From Aquila chrysaetos chrysaetos (Eukaryota > Chordata > Aves > Accipitriformes > Accipitridae), in contig NC_044004.1 in assembly GCF_900496995.4 (NCBI RefSeq), forward strand, positions 50,994,224 to 51,058,223: 64,000 nt of DNA, read 5' to 3'. Shown one piece after another: positions 39,501 to 51,000 of the stretch. The position numbers and the translations under genes are program-made. The notes under the pieces are model-generated. The model made no database searches, was not told the origin of the DNA, and saw only the letters and a list, made by a program, of their open reading frames with translations. Positions within the stretch are counted from its first letter, which is position 1, and the number at the start of each line of letters is the position of its first letter.

Positions 39501-42500
39501 GTCCTCTGGATCTGGAGTCTCTGTCCACTGATTGTACAAGGGGCCCCAACAAACAGCTGCACTTAGCTAGTCAGCCTTCGAATACACCTCTTGCGGGCAC
39601 TGCCTTTGATACTGTGCCTCACAGCATTATTTGCCCAGCAGCAGCCTGATCAATTTGACCACATCATTAGTATCCCACCAAGAGACACTGAGATCTGCAG
39701 TATTTACAACTTGGTGCTGCATTTCTGAACTTTTCAGCAGGTAAGGGACATTGGTGTGTCTTGTGTTGCAGATATAAACCACCCAGTAACAAAACATAAA
39801 AAAGAAATCCTTGTAATAATAGATTATCATAGCATTAACCTGTCCCCTTCATAGCTCTGTCGTGTGAAGACATTTTGTCAGACAGTACCAAGAACATAGT
39901 TCTTTGCACCCGACACCCTCATAGTGGTCTGTCGCTCCACTCTCTAGCGTTGCTGTAAATGAAAAGAGGGAAGGTTGAGGTATTTAGCAGAATTATCTTC
40001 TGTTCCCCCTCTACTGAGGAGGATAGTGCTAGGGGGAAAGACACTTTACATACTTAAACAGCATTTGTAGCTGTCGGCTTGGCTACCAAATCCTGGGCTC
40101 AGTTGGAGTTGTTTTTCCTCTAACCTGTCAGGAGATGCCTCTTTAACAAAGATTACCCAGCCTGGCTATCAAACTTGGGCACTCAGAGTCATTTAACAAA
40201 TAGTACAGGGACATATATCTCCTAAGCAGACACTGGAATATGTTGGAAGCCACTTTAACAAAACCCCAAATGCAGAAGTACATCTTTTCTGCAGTGCTGT
40301 CATCTCCCCATCTTTTTCTTAAAAAAAAAAAAAAAAAAAAGCCAAGCAAGCAGCTACTGGACATACAGACATGGGTATCATCCAACTAAATTTCTTCATT
40401 TAACTCAAGTTTTGTTATCGAACATCAGCCCAATTTATTTTATGTTCTTCTGACAGTGAGACTGATACATTTCAACACACACATCAGTTCAAAACAAAAC
40501 TAAGGCTCGTAATTCAAAGAGAGATTCATATCGCTGCATGTTGTCATTGCTTATTATTTAAGATCAGTTATTTCAGTCAGGCTACAGTTCTTCCTGGTAA
40601 AAACGATCACCACCTAGAAGATTTTCATTAGTGCCACTACAAACGCACAACACTCTTGAAGGGATACGCTAGAAGGAATTAGTGCTTCTTGTTATTCCTC
40701 CTCTTTACCTGCCTTAGTAGTAATTAAGTAATAGGCTGCTGCAGAGGACTTCATACAGTTCCAGATACTACTAGGAAGATGACGACAGTCACTAGTGCTA
40801 GAAAGGGAACTCTCTCAAATCAACTGCAATACCCAATGAGACTAAATAAACCACGTTGCTTTAGAGAAGCCCACAGATTATCAAGTGCATCGCACTAGTT
40901 GTGCCTAAAAAGCTTAATCCCCATCCAGGTCCATAGGTGGAAGAATACATAAACCGGTATTGTAACAGGAAGGAGGAGACTGTAGAAACATAAGCTGTTT
41001 GTGCTGGTGCAGCCCTGCGGGAAGGTTTCGTCTACGCTGGCTGAGTAAAACAAGCCTGCTAGGGACAGGAGGGGAACAAGTACAGTCAGGGTGGGCAGGG
41101 AGGGGAGCATGCCTCCTCCAGCCATCGGCCCCAGTTTACCCCTGTGGCTGGTGGGTCCTCAGGGCTGCTTCGAGCCCTCAGCTGGGGGCTTCTTCCGAGT
41201 CGTCCTGGCAGCCTCCGGGATCATGTTCGGGATGCCGTCGATGATGGGGTATGCAATGCCCAGCTCCTCGTTAATGAGCTCGTTGGTAGCTTCCTCGTAC
41301 CTGGCCGGGCGAGTCAGGGGAGGGGAAGAAAAAAAAAAAAAAAAAAAAGAACCAACAAAACAAAAAGAGGAGTGAATCACCGGGGTTTGCTCTTTGGCAG
41401 CCCCTCTCGCTCGACTCGGGGCAGCAGCAGGCCAAGGGCGGGCAGCCAGAGCTGCTCTCCCGCCGGCCCCCACCCCTCACCTCAGCGGCCGCTTGGAGAG
41501 CGGGCACACCAGGAAGCGCAGCAGGGACGGCTCTAGCGGCTGCGGCCGCCCCGAGCCCGAGCCCGAGCCCTGCACCGGGTCCGAGTCCTGCCCCTGGCCC
41601 TGGCCCTCGCCGCTCGCTGCGCGGCCACCGGCGGCCGCCCTCCGCAGCACCGCCGCCGCCGCCCGGCGCCCGCCGCCGCCGCCCAGCATGGCCGCCCACC
41701 CGGCCCGCCGCTTCCGGCGCTCCCGCCAACCCGCCCCGGGCTGCGCTGCGCGCACGGTGGTTCCGCTTTCCGCCGCAGGTGCCAGTGCCGCTCTCCCCGG
41801 CGCTATGGGTGTCTCCGGGCTCGCAGGTGTCGTTCGTGGGCGAGACGGGACTGGACGAAGGCGGGCCGTCCCAGGAGCTCTTCAGCGTCGCCGCCAGGAC
41901 CCTCTGCCAGCCCAGCACCAGGGCCTTCCGCCGCCTGGCCTCCGGCCTCGCGTGGTTCCACAGCCAGGTGAGGGACCGGCCGGGCGGCCGCGGCGACCCC
42001 GCGGAGGTGGGGAGCCTGCTCCCGGGTAAAAGGCAGTCACGGCTTTCATTCTTTCTTTTTTTTTTTTTAATGTTCTTTTTTGTAACCAGGCCTCAAGCTG
42101 CGAGCACACCTTCCTCCGGATCGGGACGCTGTGCGGAATGGCCCTGTATAACGGGTGCACGGCGCCCTTCCCCTTCCCCAGGGCTCTCTACAAAAAGCTG
42201 CTGGGCCTGGCGCCCACCCTGGAGGACCTCGAGGAGCTGTTGCCCGCCGCAGGCCGGTACGAGCCGGGCACGGCCCGAGCTTTTGCTGGGAAGCTACGGC
42301 CGAGGCGGGTCTCCTAGCTTGACGATGCTCACGGAGATCCCTAGGGCCCTGTTTGGGGTACCCCCGGCAGCTGCGTTTGCCGTTGTGGAGCTGCTAAAAG
42401 CCGCAGATTTCCAAGGTGGTCCTTGTCCAGGGCACGGGCGTTGCTCTCGAAGAGAGGCTGGTGTCGCCAAAATAGAGAGCTGAGCCCCGTGGGTTAGAAA

Positions 42501-45500
42501 GGGTCAGGTTTCTGCTCCGCGTGAGCTTAAGTCCACACTGTGAATATGTAGTTCAAAACACTTCGAGCTGTAGTTCGGACTTGCAAGAGCTAAGCGCCCA
42601 ATTACTAATGTTGTTTTTTTCTCCGATTTACTAATTATCAGTTTCCACAATGTTGTTTTGCCGAAGCGCGGTATCATCATAGGCTGCAGTTGTGCCAAAT
42701 CTGAGAACCTGCATGCAGGGTTTCCAGCCGCTGGGAAAGGAGATTTCAGGCAGATAGGGCAGGGAGAGGTGCTGCTGCCACCAGCATAAAGCTTCTAGGC
42801 CCCTGAAGCCCAGCTTTCCATGCAAGTGCTATAAACAGCCGAGAAAATGAGAACCCCTTCCCACGAGCCAGTGACTGTGTTGAGGTGCAAGAGAGCCCTC
42901 AGTGGACTGAAACATCAGGTTGCCTGCAATACTCTTTGAGAGGTGCTGCACCCTAGAACGGTTCTCCCAGATCATCCCCCTGGTCCACACTTAATTCCTC
43001 ACTAGATGATATCTGGAAGAACAAGGCTGTGGTCCAAGCCCACTCGCCACTGAACTTTGTGTAAAGTTATCCCCACACGGTGTGGGGAAGGACTTGCCTG
43101 GAATCCTTCATGGTGAAGGCATTTGCCCTCAGCTCATGGCAACAGCGGGACATAAGTGCATAGATCAGTTTAGGGCCATATATGAAGGTTCTTTGTGAGT
43201 ATAGGTGTTTGTATGTATATACATTCAAATACTGCTTGTCAAAGGATGGTTTTCAGCGAATTTGAAAGTGCCTTGAATGATCATGTTTCTTCTCTCTTTT
43301 TTCCCTTTTGTTTTTTGAAAGGAATCTTAAGGGAATTTTGGATGAAGAATGTGATCATATCCTTGAGAGCCTGGACCTGAACTTCACGGTGAGACATTGT
43401 GCCATTCAGACATGCCATGCATGTACCCAGGCAAGACAGTGTCCCACTGCAAATGACACAACTTGTCTGTAAACTGGTAAAAGTGCTATATCAGGCCCTG
43501 TAAACTCAAACTAGTAAAAGTGCTATGTCAGGCCCTGCAGAAAGAAAGAATGATAGATGTAGTACATATATATCTGTCATATATAGATATAGCATCCAAT
43601 GTTTTCATTTATTTGCATAGATAATGGAAGAAGGAGGTTCCGTGGTTGCTGTTGAACTTAAAAAAAATGGTGCCAACATTCCTGTCACAAAGGGTAACAG
43701 GTTGGTTTTATTTTTCTTTTTCTTATCCTGTTGTCTTGTTATGAGTGTATGAAATACCATATCTATACCCATCCCCATATACTCTTAGAAAATATTGAAC
43801 ATCAGCTTTGTGCTGTTGGTCTTGGTCCAATAGGTTGTATGCTTTCAGTTCTTGTTGTACGTGCTACATACATACCAGACATTGGCAGTTTGTGCAATCA
43901 GTGAATAAGAAGGGGTTCCTTGGACATCTTGGCATCTGCATATACAGAGATGCCTGGCCTTATCCGGGAAGTTCCTAACAAATGTATAAAATACCCTTGA
44001 ACAATATTTTCAGGGAAATACAGACAACTTGTCTGGGAAATCCAGCTATAGGTACACCTCTCTAAGGTTTTTTTTAACGAGCAAAATGTTTCCTGCTTAC
44101 TTATGTATATGGAAAGTATCTTGTGTGTAACAGAGAAGGAGAAATCTATCAGTAAGGTATTGTGGCAATATTAACCTCAGCACAGGGGACAGAGAGAAAT
44201 TCTGTGGCCTGAGCTATGCAGATGATCTGAGGACCTATCGGGATGCATGAAAGGGCTGTTTAGGAAGATTGAAGTATAGCATTTACATTGAGTTGATTGT
44301 ACAAGTACAATGTCACTAAACAAATCCCCATCACAGTAGAGAGAAGAGTGAAACTGTACTGATTAGCAGCTGTGCAAATATTTATGTTGATTTCAGGGTA
44401 ATTCTTGGGCATTCAGTGGAGTTTTGCTGAATTTACACCATTTAGGTCTGCTAGGTTCCATCTTAATAGTGAAGTGTCTGATAGGATTTCATTGGAGTGT
44501 TCACATGAAGTACAAGGAGTATTATCAAAATGAATCCATGTTGGCCAGCATTCTCTTCTATTTGTGATGATCCTCCCACCTTATTCAGTGAATAAATAAT
44601 TGCCAGTGATGACTGCTCTCGGTAAAGACTGAGTCTTTACAGTAGAGCAGGTCATACGTAATAAAGGAATAAGAAATAAAGTTCTCTATAATTCTCCTTT
44701 TAAAAAAGCACCTATTGCATTGCTTGATGGATTCAAAATATCTTTGCAGGAAAGAATTTGTTGACTTGTATGTGAATTATGTGTTCAATGAATCGGTACA
44801 GAAGCCATTTCAGGACTTCATGCAAGGGTTTTTAAGAGGCTGCCCAGCTAGGAAGTGGAAGATGTTTCTCCCTGCAGAGCTCCAGATTGTTCTCCAGGGA
44901 CACACAAAAGTTGACTGGCATCTGCTGGAAAAGGTATTGGATACAAGCACAGTGTACTTCTGCTATATGTGCTGAGCATAAACTCCTTCTGACCTGTTCT
45001 TTCATTGAGTGTGTAGGTTATGAACAGAAAAGAGAAGCTCAAGGGACTTTTATCTTTTTTTGACTTGTGTTGCTGTTTTGAGTCTGTTTCTAATCTACAT
45101 CAGGTACAAGAATAAAGGGGACTAAAAATCAAGTTGTAGCTCAAGGATTGTCATATGAATCTTTGAAAAACAAATGAACAAGCAGATTGCAGAGGTTAAG
45201 AGGATTTGAGTATCTGTGAACAGGATTATAAAATTTATCGGATAAACTGTTGTTGCTTTAAATAAAAATGGAAATAATGAGGATTAACTGGCCTGTTTTG
45301 TTTTTATCTCTTCAACAGAATGTGACGTACAGTGGGTATAAAAAGTTAGATCAAACCATAAGGAATTTCTGGACTGTGTTTCACAAACTCCCAGAAGAAA
45401 AAAAGAAAAAGTTTCTCGGTAATATATCAGGCATTTAAAACTTTTCATGGCCCTTTTTCTCCCCCACAAAGCACATTTTAGATGCTTGCACATGAAAATA

Positions 45501-46257
45501 CTATAGTTCCAAACGGCTTTTTGACATGTTCCCCCCCGCCACATTTTCTAGTGAAAGCCACAAAGAAGTGACACAAAGAATTGCACAGACACAGCTCTGA
45601 CCCTCCTCACATCCCTTGAGGCTTGCCTGAGTGCATCTGACCGCCTTGAACCTTGCAATTACTTTATCCCTTCCTTTTGTGGTTATCAGTTGTTGGGTCA
45701 GACACCTTAACTTGTGTGAGCAGACTATGTTGACGTAAGCAGTTTAGCTTTCTCGAAGGATCACAGGAGCTGGCTCATCCTTTTTAAATGTAGAAGGTCA
45801 AACCTAGCCTGGGCTTTCTCAGTCACAAAGTCTATATAAGTAAAAGAGGGCTTATAATTATCACGAATCAGCAAGAGACTATTATATTCAGGTACCATTT
45901 CAACAAAGCAAAATAATTAGCTTATGGAAATAGCCATATTTTTACACTAATTTTCTGTCATGATTTTCATCCTCTGATATTATCTTGTGTTTTTTTTTTT
46001 TTTTAATTTGCTAACTTGTTTTTCTTTTTCCCCTTCCTGCAGCTTTTTTGTCAGGATCTGATCAAATCCCTGGCTACGGACTGGAACATTTTAAATTTTC
46101 TATTGCAGATCCTGAAGCAGAAAATCCAGATGAGCTCTATCCTTTTGCTAATACCTGCAGCCACATTTTGTTCCTCCCCAGATACAGCAGTAAAAAAATA
46201 CTCAAGAAAAAGTTGCTGCTTGCCACAGAGCATAATGAAAAATTTGGCTTGCCCTAA
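27256..46257 (+). CDS. Small HERC E3 ligase, HERC5/HERC6-like (complete model, 23 exons, 945 aa)
   Basis: RCC1-like plus HECT ligase. Exons: 27256-27310, 28329-28461, 29118-29194, 29764-29985, 30748-30839, 31436-31566, 32343-32491, 32810-32886, 33190-33284, 34529-34588, 35147-35249, 35407-35590, 35921-36099, 36951-37049, 38257-38361, 38436-38558, 41827-41967, 42090-42256, 43322-43388, 43621-43700, 44750-44933, 45319-45418, 46043-46257. All phases join. Residues ~28-310 hold RCC1 blades (IVQIACGDQHAVVLS, LFTWGQNTHGQLGVG, VYSWGKNDFGQLGL). HECT runs ~590-945, with VSFVGETGLDEGG, the FPFPRALYKKLLGL helix and catalytic Cys913 in ANTCSHILFLPRYSS. Similarity is to HERC5/HERC6 (human ~1022-1024 aa) rather than HERC3, which lies downstream. 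Human HERC5 ligates ISG15; activity here is not shown. Exon 1 is the least certain: it was chosen because its Arg-rich start and phase-1 donor fit exon 2. PYURF/PIGY sit in intron 16. Confidence 0.9.
40321..40340 (+). repeat. A20 homopolymer
   Basis: Twenty A on the plus strand in HERC intron 16, beyond the candidate PIGY 3' end. Confidence 0.9.
40434..40439 (-). terminator. PIGY: Candidate PYURF-PIGY polyadenylation signal
   Basis: Plus-strand TTTATT reads AATAAA on the minus strand, about 455 bases beyond the PIGY stop. Other AT-rich candidates exist further downstream, so usage is uncertain. Confidence 0.4.
40895..41110 (-). CDS. PIGY: GPI-GlcNAc transferase subunit Y (71 aa)
   Basis: Small membrane subunit of the GPI-N-acetylglucosaminyltransferase complex in the ER, which starts GPI-anchor synthesis. 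The 71-residue frame has the length of human PIGY and matches it closely: LPSLPTLTVLVPLLSLAGLF, then FPQGCTST, then IPVYVFFHLWTWMGIKLFRH. Two hydrophobic segments (about residues 4-23 and 42-63) make a hairpin. The frame lies uninterrupted on PYURF exon 2, 48 nt after the PYURF stop, so both are expected from one mRNA, as known in mammals. The start at 41110 is chosen by alignment with human; an in-frame ATG at 41125 would add MAGGG. Nested antisense in intron 16 of the HERC5/6-like gene. Confidence 0.96.
   Translation of the reverse strand: MLPSLPTLTVLVPLLSLAGLFYSASVDETFPQGCTSTNSLCFYSLLLPVTIPVYVFFHLWTWMGIKLFRHN
41159..41689 (-). CDS. PYURF: PREY protein, PIGY upstream open reading frame (116 aa, 2 exons)
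   Basis: Mitochondrial Trm112-like protein reported to stabilise SAM-dependent methyltransferases of complex I and coenzyme Q assembly. Minus-strand exons are 41689-41481 and 41300-41159 (351 nt; human protein 114 aa). Residues 1-~25 are Ala/Arg-rich with no acidic residue, fitting a mitochondrial presequence. Next comes a low-complexity Gly/Gln/Ser linker, then the conserved domain: LLRFLVCPLSKRPLR at the exon junction and ELINEELGIAYPIIDGIPNM in exon 2. Start chosen at 41689 to match human MLSG...; an in-frame upstream ATG at 41755 would add 22 residues. The intron carries A20 (T20 on the coding strand) before the acceptor. Having an intron argues against a retrocopy. Confidence 0.95.
41329..41348 (+). 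repeat. A20 homopolymer in the PYURF intron
   Basis: Twenty A on the plus strand read as T20 on the PYURF coding strand, just before its exon 2 acceptor, and act as a polypyrimidine tract. Confidence 0.9.
41390..42260 (-). promoter_or_regulatory. PYURF: PYURF-PIGY CpG-island promoter overlapping HERC exons 17 and 18
   Basis: CpG-dense DNA begins in PYURF exon 1 and continues through HERC exons 17 (41827-41967) and 18 (42090-42256), then fades. PYURF should start transcription upstream of 41689 on the minus strand, so its promoter lies within or against HERC exon 17, which begins only 137 bp from the PYURF ATG. Exact start sites are not determined. Confidence 0.75.
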
Positions 46258-46937
46258 CTCTTGGTCAGGAGCACTCTAAAGCAAAAATAAGAAAACAAGT
46301 CTTTGGTTTCACTTGCGATAACAACTCCAATTTACTGGTTTCTACCCTGCCTTATTTTTATTGCACTTTGTAAACTCATGAGCATGTGTATTCAATGAGA
46401 TTTTATATTGATTTTAAAAATGAGCTTAGACCAGATACCTGATTGTTAGATCATAAAGTTAGGAAAGAAGAATCCTATTTAACATGCATCCAAGAAGCAA
46501 GCTGATAACCAAGTATATTTGCATATACGTGCATTCTGTCTGCACTGTGCTGATCTTGTTTAGTTGGTGAGGTTTCAGCAGCAGGGGTGTGGTGATTTGT
46601 GCATTACCAAACATATAGCCAGTATATGCTAGGCAGTCATCATTGTAAGAGGAAGCTAGAGTAAAGTTTTCATCTGTATTAGTTAAGGGTTCTCTTAGGG
46701 AGCACCTAACGCTAAGGAGACATGTTCCTGCAAACTGTAAATTGAAGGAGCAGTCTGTGCTCACCTGGATATGGCCTTCAACTTATCTGAGAGAGGTTCT
46801 CAGGATGAGGATTTGATAAGTCCTAGACTTTGTGAAGAGCTGTATTTGTAAAGCATTCATGGACTTTTTATTATTTAGTGTGATAACACTGTGATATTTG
46901 TCATGTTTCTGTATATCTTCTAAGGAGATGTTTGGCA

Positions 46938-46943
46938 ATTAAA
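46938..46943 (+). terminator. Candidate polyadenylation signal of the HERC5/6-like gene
   Basis: ATTAAA about 680 bases after the stop codon, followed by a long A-run. Another ATTAAA lies near 47240. No canonical AATAAA was seen closer to the stop, so the 3' end is uncertain. Confidence 0.35.
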
Positions 46944-46949
46944 AAAAAA

Positions 46950-49900
46950 TTTAGGCTTGCAGAACAGCTCTGTCTACAGAACCCTGCGGACATGAGGCCT
47001 GCAGAGCTGCTGGAAGCTGATTGTCAAAACAGTGCATAGCACTGGCAAGATGCTGAGAACGTCAGGCAGGATATGAAGGCAGGATGTGTATTTTTCTGTA
47101 TGTTTCGCTTTGTGTAAAAATAAGAGAGAAAGAGAAAGAGAACAATCATGATTTTTCAGCAGTCTTTGGTGTGTTAAATGTGTCAGTGGACATACATATG
47201 TAAAGACGACTTTTACTGTGGTGAACTAAATGATGATTGATTAAATTTCCACACCTGTAGTTGTGTTCTTCCTTTGTTATGCAGTGGCCTATGTGTGACA
47301 GTGTATCTGTTTTCTGTCCTTGTTGATATGGGGAAGCCATTCACAAGAGGAGTCAAAGGCTGTGTATTTCAGATAGGTGCATTGCACAGGCTGAACAAGT
47401 CAAGGTCTTTCACATTTGGTGCAGAATATGCTTTAGATGAATGTAAAAATTGAAAGCGACAAGACGACAGCAATTTTTACTTCCTGTTCTGTCTTGACTT
47501 TGTGTTAGGTATCCCATGCATGCCCTCTTGGACCAGGGAGGCTGCCTCTGAAATGCCAGTAAATTATATAAACCTTTTTTTTGAAGTGACCATTAGGCTA
47601 GTGCTTTTTTTTTCTTCAGGGAAGTAAATGTTTCCTAGGAAAGACATAGGCATTATTTATGAATTTCTAGCTCAGTAAAAAGGACATTGTTACATATTAA
47701 GAAAAAGAAAGCTTCCTTTTAAGTTACAGTATAGTAATTAGTAAAGAAGAACTTCAAGCACTCACCTCAAGCGCCAGGGTGGTACGGGAAAGCAGGTGGC
47801 ACGGCAGTGGTGACGGGAAGAGGGGAACTAGCACATCAGAGGATGCCAGCTGCCAGCCAAGGGGAGCCAGGGGACATGGCCCGCGCAGAGCTAACCCCCG
47901 TCCCCCTCACCCGCCTGGGGCAGACAGGACATCACAGGGATGATTGCATCCTCTGGGAGAGGCACCACCCTGCTGCAGGTGTATTTTTGTGGAAAGAGGG
48001 AACTGGCAGAAGCCCAAGCTGTTGTCCCCATTGAGCTGGAAGGTCCCCATCCCACACCCGGCTGATGCTGCCCCACCATCAGGCTTTCTGTCATAGCACC
48101 TTAGCCTGCTGCTCTTTACCAGCCTGCTCCTGGCTGCTTGTTTCCTTTTTTATGTTTTTCTAAGCCTCCGTTAGGGCTTGGAAATCCAGAGTGATCTTCT
48201 GTGCTGTGCAAGTGCACAAAGGTGTATTCTGTTTGGATTTCAAAATAACCCATTAGAGCTTAAATGATAATAGGTTTATTTAGAGCCTGGAGGAATTTCC
48301 TTCTCATCATGTATGATGCAACGTCACGTGGGAGATTAAAGCCCAGAGTAACTTTCAAGGCTATTTTTAATTTGTCCTCAAATAAGCCCTGCTGTTAGAA
48401 AAAAAAGAAAAAAAAAAAGACCTTCAGAGGGAGCAGAGTGCTCCTCTGTCATTTTCTGAAATGAATTTGAGCACTAAGCTGTGTCTACATTTTCTCAAGC
48501 AGTGCTTGTTATAAAATATGCAGAGGAATACAATGTGAGTGAGCCTCGCACTCAGCTATGAGTTTGAAAGGCTTTACACAAGCAGTAAAAGTATATTGAA
48601 ACTGCAGCAGGAATCTTTTTTTGACCGCTCATCTGATCTGAATGTCACCTGTAGAGAAGCACAAGAGCCTGGCAGAGCAGCTGATGCAACCAGGGTGGTT
48701 CTGGGGCAACCGGGACATCCTGGCAGCTTGTAAGCCGTGAGAAGTGAAGGAGGTAGCCTGGTGAAGTGTGTTAGGGTGAGCTTCATGCTGGATTTGCTGC
48801 AGAGAGGACACCATGCAGAAATACCGCTTCCATGGGAGGTAGCGGGACCTCGCCTTGGCTGGCTAATCCCCAACTAAGCCCCTCTGAGCAGCTCTTTCCT
48901 AACATGGGAAGGGCCAAAAAAGAAAAAATACGGAAGTGTTCATTGCTTCCAGAGCAACACAGAGACATAAATGGCCACACAGAAGGATTTTTCCTACCCA
49001 CAAGAGCTTTCTGGCCCAGATGCCTGGGGCGTAGACTTGTGGCCCATGCGGCGGTTTCCCTGCAGTGGCATGCTCCGTGGCTAGCTTTCCTCCCCTCCTC
49101 AGGTTGCCATATTGGTGAAAAGCTCTGACAACAGGCGGGACTGACTAGGCATAAAGCATCACTACCTCTGCACAGCCCCGGTAAAAGGTCTGTGCCGTGG
49201 CCCATTGGAGCAGAAGGCTACCGATGGCACCGGGTGAAGGACTCTGGAGGAAAACACCTACTGGAAGAAGGTTCACAGGGCAGGTGAAAGCTGCCGCCCT
49301 GTCTTCCTTTGTGGAGATAACTCTACTGAATAGTAACTTGTATTACCACAACATTCCGGAGACCTCGCCACACGCTTGCCCATGTGGTTCTTGACACTGG
49401 ACTGCTGTTCAGCTGCTTGGGGGAGAAGGGAGTTGGTGCTTTGGAAATCAGGATGAGCTGCAGATTTTGGCATCTCTGGATATCTTCAGTCCTGATCTCT
49501 GGATGACCTAGCCCATCAAGGAGCTACATGTTCTTCTGGCGAAGGTCCAACCTCGCCATGAGCCTGCCTAGGGCAGCCCTTAGCCAGCAGGGAGATGTGG
49601 ACTCCAGCCTGACCACCCCCAGCTGAGGAAGACCCACGGTGGGATGAAACGTGGGCTTTTATGAAGAAATCCGCAGTGGTAGTGGCCTCCAGATGGAGCT
49701 GTGCACAGTGGAGTGCAGGGACAATATGGGTTTATTTCGCTGTCTTTATTTAAAATTTTATCCTTTATGAAGGAGCAGCCTTGAAAGTTCTTCACGAAGC
49801 TGAAATGTAGCCAGTTAGAATTTGGTTTAAGCAAGAGACTCCTGGCTCCCTCAGACAAATTGCAGGCTTTGCTCCCTCATCTACTTCTTTTTTTCGCTTT

Positions 49901-51000
49901 GTGTCTACCTTCCTCTCCTTGATTACTCAATCAGAAACAAACAGAGGAAACCGAGTGTAAAGAGAAGCGCTGACTGTTTTGCAAAGGTCTTCAGACGATG
50001 AAATAAATAAAACAAAAACAAAGGAAATATTTTTTCCTGTACGCTTTTAGTTATTCTAGAAGCTGCTTGTAACACTGGTTAAGTAAAAGCTATTATGCCA
50101 CAGGTGTAATTTTACACTAGAGAGTAGCTCTTTTTACACTAAACATGCACGATCCATGCAAATACAGGTGAATTTTTAGCTGATACGTGACACGCTGCAT
50201 GCTAAGTATGCAAACACTGCAAACTGCCACAGATGTAGCGTAAAGGAGATGAATACTGTGGGCACTGGACTTGCTTTAGGGACCGGAATCTTCCCCCCAC
50301 CCCAAGCCCTTGCAAACATCTCTGTGTGGTTTGCTGAAATATTGACTGTCATTTTGATGGTCTGAGAGGGATCCAGCTTGTGCATTGCTCTTGTGGCGTG
50401 CTGTCTTCTTCTAATGGATGGCGTTAAAATCAGAAAATGAGTACTTGGGAGTTACATAACTGCTTGCTCATTGGCCTCTTTTTTCCCCTCCTTCTCTCTA
50501 CCACCAGAGATGTATCCTTTGACCACAAATATTTTCCCAAGGTTGAAACTTTATACCAAATGTTTGAGTTCCTAAGCAAACAAGCCCGTCAGGTGCCTAA
50601 AGGCCATGTAAAATGCAAATGAAAAAAAGGAGAGGGGAAAGGAATGAACTGTTGTTGTTAGTAAGTGCTATTTCATGCTTAACAAAACCAAGAGTCATTT
50701 GATACAGTGGAAAGCTGGCTTTCCCTTGAGACCTTCATTTAGAATAGCTTAAATTCTAGACTATTTGCATATGCTTAACTTTGCCCATGGATTTCCATTG
50801 TCTTCAGTGCAGCTACTGATCTGCTTTGCCTGTAAGGCCTGCCAAATCTCTGCAGTCACAACCCTCGGCCGCAGTTTGCGGCGTGAGCTGGTTATCCATC
50901 GTGCTCGCTTTGCCTCAGCTCCCGTGGCACTTCACCACCGGCGAGAAGGCGGGCATGCCGGATGACCCCCAAGGAGCGCTGATCCCCAGCAGTGCCTCGG
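46950..51000. other. Intergenic DNA between the HERC5/6-like gene and HERC3
   Basis: About 4 kb with no recognised gene. There are short A-rich tracts (for example 48398-48418) and a few GC-richer patches (47770-48080, 48830-49200) of unknown nature. Open frames here are at most ~140 codons and show no family similarity. Confidence 0.6.

Noticed and set aside
40895..41689. PYURF/PIGY as a processed retrocopy inserted into the HERC gene
   Set aside because: PYURF keeps its intron with proper splice sites and has its own CpG island, and no target duplication or poly(A) tail of the right orientation is seen.
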